Of a stretch of DNA of 12,527 nucleotides, positions 6,330 through 12,527 are shown in pieces. The stretch lies in NCBI GenBank assembly GCA_001796965.1, contig MGOA01000096.1, positions 1-12,527 of the forward strand. Reading direction: 5' to 3'. Every line of letters starts with the position of its first letter. The stretch's first letter is position 1. Below the pieces are notes generated by a model that saw only the letters and a list, made by a program, of their open reading frames with translations, had not been told where the DNA came from and did no database searches. The position numbers and the translations under genes were made by a program. Origin of the DNA: Chloroflexi bacterium RBG_16_64_43. GTDB lineage: Bacteria > Chloroflexota > Anaerolineae > Anaerolineales > RBG-16-64-43.

Positions 6330-6572
6330 TCGCAAGACAATTAACAAGGGGGGCTTCCCAACGCCACACGGTGATACGGAGCCCCTGGTTCTTGCCAGGC
6401 CCAGTCCGCGCGAGCCCCTTCCGGCGTCCCCGACTGAATGGAGCGACCCTTTGCCCGAGCCCAGACCGCTCCTCGGCGCGGGTGCCGGCATGCCCGGCGC
6501 GCTTGGGTGCGGATGGTCCTCCTCGGCAGCGGTGGTGTTTGCTGAGCTCGCGTCTGAATAATGGAGAGGAAC
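6330..6572 (+). promoter_or_regulatory. Long GC-rich leader of the S1-domain gene
   Basis: Together with the two promoters this fills the only gene-free stretch over 300 bases (6116-6572). The predicted leader can form several hairpins: CCTGG/CCAGG at 6384-6399, GCCGG/CCGGC at 6484-6498, and an overlapping GCGCGGG stem at 6476-6502. I recognise no known riboswitch, T-box, SRP, 6S or RNase P signature. A 35-codon frame from the ATG at 6438 to a TGA at 6545 lacks a Shine-Dalgarno. A structured autoregulatory leader, or a separate small RNA, is possible but unproven. Confidence 0.4.
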
Positions 6573-7304
6573 ATGCCAAAAGAGAATCCGACTTCGGGGG
6601 CCATCCGTGCGCTCAGCGAGCTCAAAGAGAAGATGGCGCTTGAAGGTAAAGTCTCGCGCATTGACTTGTCCGGCGCATTCATCGATGTCGGCGTCGAACG
6701 CGAAGGCTTCGCGCACATCTCGGCGCTTGCGGAACAGCACGTCAATCGCGTGGAGGACGTGCTCAAACTCGGGCAGCAGGTGAGCGTCTGGGTGCGCAAG
6801 GTGGATGCCATCCACGGGCGGCTGGAGCTCACCCTCGTCAAACCGCTCGACGTCGAATGGAATGATATCAAGAAGGGCTCGGTGGTCCCGGGCAGAGTCG
6901 TGCGGCTTGAGAAGTTCGGCGCCTTCGTAGAAATCGGGGCGGAACGGCCAGGGCTGATCCACATCAGCGAGTTGGCCAACGGGTACGTGAAGGACCCGGC
7001 CGAGGTGGTCAAGGTCGGAGATGCGATTGAGGTGATGGTGCTTGGCGTCGACCGTAAGAAGAAGCAAATCCAACTCAGCCTCAAAGCGCTCGAAGTACGC
7101 GCCGCCAAGGAAGTGGAAGAAGAGCAAAAGACCGAAGAGCCGCCCCTGACCGCGATGCAGGCGGCCTTCCTGAAGGCACAGGAGTCATCCGAGGCACCGC
7201 AGACTTCCGCCGCGGAGCGTCCGCCGCGCGGTTCCTCGGCCAAGGTTCGGCGTGAGCAGGAAGAAATCCTCTCGCGTACGCTTCAAGGGTCGACCCGCAA
7301 GTAG
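6573..7304 (+). CDS. S1 RNA-binding domain protein (two S1 repeats)
   Basis: A 243-residue cytoplasmic protein with two S1 (OB-fold) RNA-binding domains. The first spans about residues 20-90 (GKVSRIDLSGAFIDVGV, then GFAHISAL), the second about 100-173 (GRVVRLEKFGAFVEIGAERP, then GLIHISEL; KKKQIQLSLKAL closes it). The remaining 70 residues are charged, Glu-rich at 179-189 and Lys/Arg-rich at the end, and probably disordered. It is far shorter than Proteobacterial ribosomal protein S1 (six repeats) and resembles short bacterial RpsA/YugI-like proteins; an mRNA- or ribosome-associated role is inferred. The start at 6573 follows GGAGAGG by five bases; an ATG at 6561 overlaps that ribosome-binding site and is unlikely. 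It has its own promoter and long leader, and a clean terminator follows. Confidence 0.9.
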   Translation: MPKENPTSGAIRALSELKEKMALEGKVSRIDLSGAFIDVGVEREGFAHISALAEQHVNRVEDVLKLGQQVSVWVRKVDAIHGRLELTLVKPLDVEWNDIKKGSVVPGRVVRLEKFGAFVEIGAERPGLIHISELANGYVKDPAEVVKVGDAIEVMVLGVDRKKKQIQLSLKALEVRAAKEVEEEQKTEEPPLTAMQAAFLKAQESSEAPQTSAAERPPRGSSAKVRREQEEILSRTLQGSTRK

Positions 7305-7332
7305 GTCGCTTGGCCGGGTTTCTCGAATCACA

Positions 7333-7360
7333 AGGGCGAGCTGTGGCTCGCCCTGTTTTA
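7333..7360 (+). terminator. Rho-independent terminator of the S1-domain gene
   Basis: A perfect 9-bp GC-rich stem (AGGGCGAGC with GCTCGCCCT), loop TGTG, followed by GTTTTAT. It begins 28 bases after the stop codon and is the clearest intrinsic terminator in the window. Confidence 0.88.
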
Positions 7361-7401
7361 TCTCTCGAACGACGACCGTGGTGCCGTAGCGCCCGGCAAG
7401 C

Positions 7402-7644
7402 TCACATTTCCTCTTCCTCATCCTCCCAGGCTTCCTCGTCTTCTTCCTCTTCTTCTAGGTCCTCTTCCTCGTCTTCCCATTCCTCATCGAATTCCTCGTC
7501 TTCCCATTCTTCCTCGGCCGGCGTGGCTTCGCTTTGGGAATAGGTGAGGCAGCCCGCATCGGGGTCGAGTTCGACGGCGGCGGCGCCGCAGTATCCGTCT
7601 TCAAGAAAGACGCAGTCCATATAGCGACAGCGGATTCTTGGCAT
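7402..7644 (-). CDS. DUF1540-like Cys4 miniprotein with polyacidic tail
   Basis: An 80-residue protein. Residues 1-35 have four cysteines, C6, C11, C19 and C32, in a C-x4-C-x7-C-x12-C-x-TY arrangement that resembles DUF1540, a small probable metal-binding domain of unknown function. Residues 44-80 are almost all Glu/Asp with Trp or Phe at intervals, in an approximate 9-residue period (EEWEDEEFD, EEWEDEEED and so on). The DNA shows the same period as repeats at 7465-7509. The start at 7644 has a strong AGGAGGGG site. Genuine translation is supported by the Shine-Dalgarno, the spaced cysteines and the candidate promoter; the plus-strand Ser-rich frame here is a shadow. It converges on the S1 gene and its terminator. 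Role unknown; the acidic tail could bind metal, DNA-binding proteins or basic tails. Confidence 0.8.
   Translation of the reverse strand: MPRIRCRYMDCVFLEDGYCGAAAVELDPDAGCLTYSQSEATPAEEEWEDEEFDEEWEDEEEDLEEEEEDEEAWEDEEEEM
7465..7509 (-). repeat. Direct repeats encoding the acidic tail
   Basis: The 18-base unit TTCCTCGTCTTCCCATTC (plus-strand sense) occurs exactly at 7465-7482 and 7492-7509, a 27-base step. That equals nine codons and keeps frame, pointing to expansion of the acidic tail by tandem duplication or slippage. Confidence 0.75.
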
Positions 7645-7668
7645 GTCCCCTCCTCGTTCTGGGGTGTA

Positions 7669-7698
7669 TTTCTACCATGATGGGGGCCAGGCTGCCAA
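7669..7698 (-). promoter_or_regulatory. Candidate promoter of the DUF1540-like gene
   Basis: On the minus strand TTGGCA (7698-7693), an 18-base spacer and TAGAAA (7674-7669) lie 25 bases before the ATG at 7644, giving a short leader that holds the AGGAGGGG site. The -10 is imperfect. Confidence 0.4.
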
Positions 7699-7713
7699 CT
7701 CGACCGCACGAGG

Positions 7714-7732
7714 CGTAGGCGCGGCGCCTGCG
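7714..7732 (-). terminator. GC-rich palindrome downstream of moeA
   Basis: CGTAGGCG and CGCCTGCG form an 8-bp stem (one G-T pair) around a 3-base loop, 76 bases beyond the moeA stop and upstream of the DUF1540-like promoter. No U-run follows on the minus strand. It may help end moeA transcription or be incidental. Confidence 0.3.
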
Positions 7733-7808
7733 TGCTGCGCGTGACCCGCGCGGCGGCCGGATGCGCCGTAAATCATATCATCCTTCGCGCGGCCCACACT
7801 CTGAGCAG

Positions 7809-9050
7809 CTATTCCTCAAGCAGCCAGGCGTCCAGGTGCGCCCCCGCCGCAACCTCGCGCACTCCGCTTGGGATAATCACCAACCCGTTGGCCGCCGCAA
7901 GTGAGGAGAGAACCGAGGAGGCCTGCTTTTCCAGCACGCGGGCTTGAAACTCGCGGCCCTCCCGGCGAACCTGGGCGCGCAGATAGGACTCGCGCCCGTC
8001 GGAGGTCACGGCCTCCTCAAGCGTGACCGAAACCCGCGGCAGTTCACGCGGGCTGCGACCTTCCAAGGCACGCATTGCCGCGTGCGCGAACAACTCGAAA
8101 GTCACGAAGGATGACACCGGGTTACCCGGCAATCCCAGAATCGGAACATCGCGATATCGCCCAAAGGCTAATGGCTTGCCCGGGCGAAGATCGACCCGCC
8201 AAAACTCGATGGCCCCATTCTGTTCGATGGCCGCCCGCACCAGGTCGAACGCCCCGACGGAAACCCCCGCCGAGGTGATGATGAGGTCCGCTCCCTCACG
8301 CAGCGCCCAGTCCAAGCGGGTCACGATCTCTTGCAGGTCGTCCCGGGCAATGCCCAAGTCGATGGCGACGCCGCCCGCGCGGCGCACCATGGCCACCAAC
8401 ATGATGGCGTTGCTCTCGTAGATTTGACCATGGCGCAGGCTGGATCCCGGCTCAACTAGTTCGTCCCCTGTGGAAAGGACCGCGACGCGCGGCCGTCGAA
8501 ATGCCAAGACGTGGCTGCGCCCGAGGGCTGCCAGGAGGGCGACCTCCTGCGGGCGCAGGGACGTGCCGTGCGCCAGCGCCAGGCTGCCGGCGAGCACATC
8601 AAGCCCGGCCTTGCGCACGTTGGCGCCCGGGCTGGTTGCCTCGCGCACCTTGACCTCCGCGGGCAAGGGCGCGCCCATGCTGGTGCGCTTGAAGTTCGTG
8701 GCCTCGACCGGCACGATCGCATCGGCGCCGGGCGGCAGGGGAGCCCCCGTCATGATGCGTGCCGCCTGCCCCTCCGCCAAGTAGGTTGTGTGAGTCGCCC
8801 CGGCCGGGATGTCGCCCGCCACCGGCAAGCGCACCGGCGCCGAGGCCGAGGCCGAGGCAACGTCGCCCGCACGTACGGCGAAGCCATCCACCGACGAATT
8901 GGCGAAAGGCGGAAGGTCGATCGCCGCGCTGACATCCTCGGCCAGCACACGTCCATCGGCCTCGCCAATCGGCACCTTCTCATGTGGCAACGGCCGGAAG
9001 CGCTCGAACAATCGGCGCCGGGCTTCAGCAATGCTCATCAAGTCATTCAT
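7809..9050 (-). CDS. moeA: Molybdopterin molybdenumtransferase
   Basis: MoeA inserts molybdate into adenylylated molybdopterin, the last common step of molybdenum cofactor synthesis, in the cytoplasm. The 413-residue length is normal. Family motifs in order: SSVDGFAVRAGD (52-63, D55), RIMTGAPLPPGADAIVPVE (98-116), VAVLSTGDELVEPG (189-202, D196), QIYESNAIML (209-218), ITSAGVSVGAFD (258-269, D269), RPGKPLAFG (289-297) and LPGNPVSSFVTFE (307-319). The C-terminal domain IV runs from about residue 337. The start at 9050 has only a distant GGGGAG; Met5 (9038) is an alternative that fits the common family N-terminus. It begins 42 bases after the rel stop on the same strand, so it is probably co-transcribed with it. 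No other Moco gene is visible in the window. Confidence 0.95.
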   Translation of the reverse strand: MNDLMSIAEARRRLFERFRPLPHEKVPIGEADGRVLAEDVSAAIDLPPFANSSVDGFAVRAGDVASASASAPVRLPVAGDIPAGATHTTYLAEGQAARIMTGAPLPPGADAIVPVEATNFKRTSMGAPLPAEVKVREATSPGANVRKAGLDVLAGSLALAHGTSLRPQEVALLAALGRSHVLAFRRPRVAVLSTGDELVEPGSSLRHGQIYESNAIMLVAMVRRAGGVAIDLGIARDDLQEIVTRLDWALREGADLIITSAGVSVGAFDLVRAAIEQNGAIEFWRVDLRPGKPLAFGRYRDVPILGLPGNPVSSFVTFELFAHAAMRALEGRSPRELPRVSVTLEEAVTSDGRESYLRAQVRREGREFQARVLEKQASSVLSSLAAANGLVIIPSGVREVAAGAHLDAWLLEE

Positions 9051-9092
9051 GAGGGCCAGAGTCTCCCCAAAGGGGCTTGGGCAATTGGCGGA

Positions 9093-11249
9093 TCAGGCGC
9101 GTACACGGCGGGCTTCCACGACGTTGGGCAGGGCCTCGATGCGATTCAGCACACGGCTCAGCTGCCCCAGATCGGTCACTTCCAGGATCAAATCAATCGT
9201 GGCCTGGTGCGCCTTGAGGGTGGACACAACGCTGTTCATATTGATGTGTTCTTCCCCCACCACCGTCGAGACGTCGCGCAACAACCCTTCGCGATCGTAG
9301 GCGGTGACGCGCACTGCCACAGGGTAGGTGCGGGCGGCGTGCCCCCACGAAACACGCACCAATCGTTCCTTATCTCCCGCGCGCAGGATGTTGGGACAGT
9401 CGGTGCGGTGAATGGTCGCCCCTCGCCCGCGTGTGACGTAGCCCACGATCTGGTCCCCCGGTACTGGTTTGCAGCAGCGCGCCATCGTGGTGAGCATTCC
9501 GCGCAGCCCGGTGACATTCACTCCCTCGGTCGTCGCCAGGGTGGGGACTGAGAGCGCCGGCATTTCTTCCAGCGCGGCGTGTTCCCCTTGGAGGATCTTG
9601 GCGACGATACGCGCGGATGAGATGTCGCCCGAGCCGACTGCTGCCAGGAAGTCGCCCACGACCGGAAAGCTGAATTCCTTGGCCAGGCTCTCGATGGTCA
9701 CGTCCTCGACGCCCAGCCGGCGCAGTTCGCGTTCGACCGCTTCGCGGCCGGCCGAGGCGCGCTGCTCTTGATCCTGGCGCTTGAAGTACTGACGGATCTT
9801 GGCGATCGCACGCTGCGAGCGCACCAATCCGAGATCGGTGTTCAACCAATCGCGGCTCGGCCCGCCGCTGCGCGTGGTGATGATGGCCACCTGGTCGCCG
9901 GTGCGCACACGGTAATCCAGGGCCACCAGCTTGCCGTTGACCCGCGCCCCGCGGCAATGATGGCCAATCTCGGTATGGACATGGTAGGCAAAATCAATCG
10001 GCGTCGAGCCCGCCGGCAGATCGATCACGTCACCCTTGGGGGTAAAGACGTAGACCCGGTCTTCGAAGACATCGGACTTGAGGGCATCGACGAATTCGGC
10101 GGCGTCTTGCACGTCGGAGCGCCAGTCCATCAGGCTGCGCAGCCAGAGAATGCGCCGTTCGAAGGACTCGTCGCGCTTGCCGCCTTCCTTGTACCGCCAA
10201 TGCGCCGCGATTCCCAGTTCGGCGTTTTGGTGCATTTCTGCCGTACGAATCTGCACCTCCAGCGTCTTCCCGTCGTCGTAGACCACGGCGGTGTGCAGAG
10301 ACTGGTAGAAGTTGTCCTTAGGTGAGGCGATGTAGTCGTCGAAATCGCCGGGCAGAGGCGACCACTGATTGTGGATGACGCCCAGGGTCACGTAACACGA
10401 CGGCAGATCCGGCACAATGATGCGTACGCCGCGGATGTCGTGAAGCGATTCGAAAGGCACCCCTTTGCGCTCGATCTTGCGATAGATCGAGTAGATGTGC
10501 TTGGGCCGTCCGGTAATCTCCGCTTGGATGCCGGATGGGCCGAGGGCTTCTTTGAGGCGGTCAACGATGTTCTCCATCGTCGCCTCACGATTGGCGCGCC
10601 GTTCCTCCAGCTTGCCGGCAATCTCCTTATACATGGCCGGGTTGACGTGGCGGAAGGCCAGGTCCTCCAATTCCCACTTCATCTGCCACATGCCAAGCCG
10701 GTTGGCCAGCGGGGCAAAAATCTCAAGCGTTTCCTGGGCGATGCGCTCGCGGCGGGCCGGGTCGAGATGCCCCAAGGTGCGCATGTTGTGCAGGCGGTCG
10801 GCCAATTTGATGAGCACCACCCTTACGTCATCGCCCATGGCGAGGAATATCTTGCGCAGCGTTTCCACGTCGAGCGCGCGCCGCCACTCGGTCTCATCCT
10901 CCAGAACGTTGGTCTCGCCGCCGCGGGAGACGCGCGGCAGTTGAGTCAGCTTGGTGACCCCGTCGACCTGGTTGGCGATTTCCTCACCGAAGTCGCGCCG
11001 GATTTCGGTGAGTGGAATCCCCGAATCCTCGACTACGTCATGCAGCAACGCGGCAGCCAAGGTGGTCGCCGGCACGCCGAAGTCCGCGAGGATCTTGGCG
11101 ACGGCCAGACAGTGCTGAAGGTAAGGCTCGCCGGAGGCACGCACCTGCCCGGCGTGGGCGCGTTCTGCGACGCGATAGGCGCGCTCAATCAGATCGCGGT
11201 CCGCCGCGCTGAGGGAAGGGACGGATTCAAAGAGGGATTCGAGCTTCAT
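9093..11249 (-). CDS. rel: Bifunctional-type (p)ppGpp synthetase/hydrolase (RelA/SpoT)
   Basis: A 718-residue long RelA/SpoT homologue that sets the alarmone level in response to starvation. Domains: HD hydrolase about 25-165 with H46, H70-D71, E74-D75, D151 and N155 all present, so hydrolysis looks intact. Synthetase about 240-350 with GRPKHIYSIYRK, YQSLHT and EVQIRT.EMH..AE.GIAAHW. TGS about 396-456, zinc-finger/RIS region with C592-C593 and C618, and a C-terminal ACT domain about 641-716. Before the conserved F266 the sequence is KGVP, where bifunctional enzymes carry RxKD and RelA types carry ExDD. The start at 11249 fits the family; the 104-codon upstream extension has no homologous character and covers the promoter. 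No Shine-Dalgarno is visible. moeA follows 42 bases downstream. Confidence 0.95.
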   Translation of the reverse strand: MKLESLFESVPSLSAADRDLIERAYRVAERAHAGQVRASGEPYLQHCLAVAKILADFGVPATTLAAALLHDVVEDSGIPLTEIRRDFGEEIANQVDGVTKLTQLPRVSRGGETNVLEDETEWRRALDVETLRKIFLAMGDDVRVVLIKLADRLHNMRTLGHLDPARRERIAQETLEIFAPLANRLGMWQMKWELEDLAFRHVNPAMYKEIAGKLEERRANREATMENIVDRLKEALGPSGIQAEITGRPKHIYSIYRKIERKGVPFESLHDIRGVRIIVPDLPSCYVTLGVIHNQWSPLPGDFDDYIASPKDNFYQSLHTAVVYDDGKTLEVQIRTAEMHQNAELGIAAHWRYKEGGKRDESFERRILWLRSLMDWRSDVQDAAEFVDALKSDVFEDRVYVFTPKGDVIDLPAGSTPIDFAYHVHTEIGHHCRGARVNGKLVALDYRVRTGDQVAIITTRSGGPSRDWLNTDLGLVRSQRAIAKIRQYFKRQDQEQRASAGREAVERELRRLGVEDVTIESLAKEFSFPVVGDFLAAVGSGDISSARIVAKILQGEHAALEEMPALSVPTLATTEGVNVTGLRGMLTTMARCCKPVPGDQIVGYVTRGRGATIHRTDCPNILRAGDKERLVRVSWGHAARTYPVAVRVTAYDREGLLRDVSTVVGEEHINMNSVVSTLKAHQATIDLILEVTDLGQLSRVLNRIEALPNVVEARRVRA

Positions 11250-11269
11250 GGGAAGGCCGGCGTGAGCTA

Positions 11270-11298
11270 AGTATAACGAGAGCATGGGCCACCTGCAA
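11270..11298 (-). promoter_or_regulatory. Promoter of rel
   Basis: On the minus strand TTGCAG (11298-11293), an exact 17-base spacer and TATACT (11275-11270) form a strong sigma-70-like promoter. Transcription would begin near 11263, about 14 nt before the ATG at 11249; that leader has no Shine-Dalgarno. Confidence 0.65.
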
Positions 11299-11419
11299 CA
11301 GGGCCAGCCGATAGGCCCGACTCCGCTCGGCCTCTGGCATAGAAGGTGCATCCAATGGGAGGGGTCCCGGGATGCCGAGGACCTGGGTTGATTCGACCCT
11401 ATCGAGACCGACGGGGCGC

Positions 11420-11430
11420 GGAGGCTGGGT
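11420..11430 (+). promoter_or_regulatory. Ribosome-binding site of the GH25-like gene
   Basis: GGAGG at 11420-11424 lies six bases before the ATG at 11431 and fixes this start. No convincing promoter for the gene is visible in the 181-base divergent region shared with rel. Confidence 0.7.
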
Positions 11431-12527
11431 ATGACGATCAGCGGCAAGGGTTTTTTCGTCTGGCAGGTGCCCAACTGCGACGGCGGCGACCCGGCGCGCA
11501 TCGCCGCGCGCGCCGAGGCTGCACGGCTGACACACGTGCTTCTCAAGATCGCTGATGGCACGTGGGCCTACAACATCGACTCGCACGGGCGCGACCTGCT
11601 CCCGCCGATCATCTCCGCACTGCGAGCCAAGGGCATCGCCTCATGGGGCTGGCACTATATCTATGGCAACGACCCGCTGGGCGAGGCGCGTCTGGCCGTC
11701 CAGCGCACGCAAGCCCTCGGGCTAGCCGGCTACGTCATTGACGCCGAGCGCGAGTTCAAGCTGCCCGGCAAGGCCACCGCCGCACGCACTTACGTGCGCG
11801 AGTTGCGCTCTGGGCTGGGCTCGCTGCCGATCGCTCTCAGTTCTTACCGCTACCCCAGCTATCATCCCGAGTTCCCGTGGACAGCGTTCCTTGAGAAGTG
11901 CGATTTCAATATGCCCCAGGTGTACTGGGAACAGGCCCACAACCCGGATGAGCAGCTCGAGCGCTCGGTGCGCGAGATCACCGCGCTGACCCCCAGCTTG
12001 CCGGTCGTGCCCACCGGATCGGCCTATGCGACGTCCGGCTGGCGGCCAGCCGCTTCTGAGTTGACGCTCTTCCTCACCAAGGCCCAGGCGCTGGGTCTGA
12101 CCGGCGCAAACTTTTTCTCGTGGGACTATGCAACCAAGCCGGGTTACATCGACATGTGGGATGCGGTGGCACGCTTCGATTGGGGCGCCCCGCCTCCTCC
12201 ACCGCCGCCGCCGGAAGAGGAGATTACCGACCGAATCGTCGCAGCCTGGAACACGCGCGACGTGCCGACCGTGCTGGCTCTCTACCAGCCGAACGCTGCC
12301 CAGGTCAGCGGTGCGCGGACCATCGTGGGCAGCACCCCGATCACCGATTGGTACCGCAACTTCCTGGGCAACCTCCTGCCCGCTGGCACCTTCACACTCA
12401 CCGGGCGCAGCGGCGAGGGCAACTCGCGCCACTTCACCTGGACCGCCACCAGTAGCGCGGGCCGCGTACTGGACGGCAACGACACGCTAGGCATGCGCGA
12501 CGGGAAGATCCAATACCACTACACATA
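11431..12527 (+). CDS. GH25-like TIM-barrel protein fused to NTF2/SnoaL-like domain, 3' end missing
   Basis: At least 365 residues, open to the window edge. Residues 1-250 look like a TIM-barrel glycoside hydrolase related to GH25 lysozymes. They begin with GFFVWQVPNCDGGDPARIA, followed by THVLLKIADGTW, GIASWGWHYIYG, and YVIDAERE with a D104-x-E106 pair like the GH25 catalytic DxE. NMPQVYWE and GANFFSWDY form late strands. Residues 254-261 are eight prolines followed by EEE, a linker. From about 265 the sequence (ITDRIVAAWNTRDVPTVLAL, later LDGNDTLGMRDGKIQYHY) has the shape of an NTF2/SnoaL-like domain. No signal peptide is visible, so export is unclear; phage-lysin descent or cytoplasmic use are both possible. 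Catalysis on peptidoglycan is inferred from the fold only. Confidence 0.8.
   Translation, partial: MTISGKGFFVWQVPNCDGGDPARIAARAEAARLTHVLLKIADGTWAYNIDSHGRDLLPPIISALRAKGIASWGWHYIYGNDPLGEARLAVQRTQALGLAGYVIDAEREFKLPGKATAARTYVRELRSGLGSLPIALSSYRYPSYHPEFPWTAFLEKCDFNMPQVYWEQAHNPDEQLERSVREITALTPSLPVVPTGSAYATSGWRPAASELTLFLTKAQALGLTGANFFSWDYATKPGYIDMWDAVARFDWGAPPPPPPPPEEEITDRIVAAWNTRDVPTVLALYQPNAAQVSGARTIVGSTPITDWYRNFLGNLLPAGTFTLTGRSGEGNSRHFTWTATSSAGRVLDGNDTLGMRDGKIQYHYT

Noticed and set aside
6438..6545. 35-codon upstream frame in the S1 leader
   Set aside because: No Shine-Dalgarno and no recognisable peptide; kept only as a note within the leader finding.
6330..6572. Known structured RNA (riboswitch, SRP RNA, 6S, RNase P, T-box) in the S1 leader
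   Set aside because: None of the conserved sequence signatures of these RNAs could be found by eye; a covariance search would be needed to claim one.
7441..7520. Possible CRISPR-like or microsatellite array in the CTTCCTC-rich stretch
   Set aside because: The repeats are in frame, without spacers, and are explained by the acidic tail codons.
7310..7543. Poly-serine plus-strand frame
   Set aside because: It is the reverse complement of the Glu/Asp-rich tail and starts before the S1 terminator; the minus gene has a strong ribosome-binding site.
11250..11561. N-terminal extension of rel by 104 residues
   Set aside because: It covers the TTGCAG-17-TATACT promoter and has no Rel-like character; family proteins begin near the Met at 11249.

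Overview
This GC-rich window looks like ordinary chromosome from a bacterium, most likely a member of Chloroflexota close to the Anaerolineae. That placement is inference: it rests on my recollection of similar small zinc-ribbon, DUF1540-like and GH25-like proteins, on the gene set and on the base composition. No rRNA, tRNA or CRISPR array is visible. Most genes are housekeeping genes, with several small or chimeric proteins between them.

Layout, left to right. (1) 2-574 (+): 3' part of an EamA/DMT transporter. (2) 682-1251 (+): a Cys4 zinc-ribbon protein with a proline-rich linker and a histone-H1-like lysine tail; it has a good promoter and a strong internal Shine-Dalgarno that could also make the tail alone. 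(3) 1375-4398 (-): an apparent operon tilS > EamA transporter > DUF47 protein. tilS and the transporter overlap by ATGA, and a 28-base gap follows. It converges on gene 2 across two hairpins. tilS probably starts on a leaderless or nearly leaderless message. (4) 4534-5697 (-): a complete tyrosine recombinase. (5) 5762-6115 (-): a pterin-4a-carbinolamine dehydratase. (6) 6573-7304 (+): a two-domain S1 RNA-binding protein, divergent from gene 5, with a leader of about 240 nt and a clean terminator. (7) 7402-7644 (-): a DUF1540-like Cys4 miniprotein with a 9-residue-periodic polyacidic tail. (8) 9093-11249 (-): a full-length Rel (p)ppGpp enzyme followed by moeA at 7809-9050 (-), probably one transcript. 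(9) 11431 to the window edge (+): a GH25-like TIM-barrel protein with an octaproline linker to an NTF2/SnoaL-like domain, cut by the window.

How the genes relate. TilS (tRNA-Ile lysidine), the S1 protein and Rel concern translation and its stress control. MoeA and possibly the orphan carbinolamine dehydratase touch pterin/molybdopterin metabolism. DUF47 and the transporters concern envelope transport. Candidate promoters repeatedly carry TTGC-type -35 boxes, 16-17 bases from TATAAT-like -10 boxes.

I do not see an obvious new multi-gene defence or biosynthetic system. The most unusual items are the zinc-ribbon/H1-like protein with its internal start, the TIM-barrel/NTF2-like fusion, the altered discriminator motif in Rel, and the structured region between the dehydratase and S1 genes.
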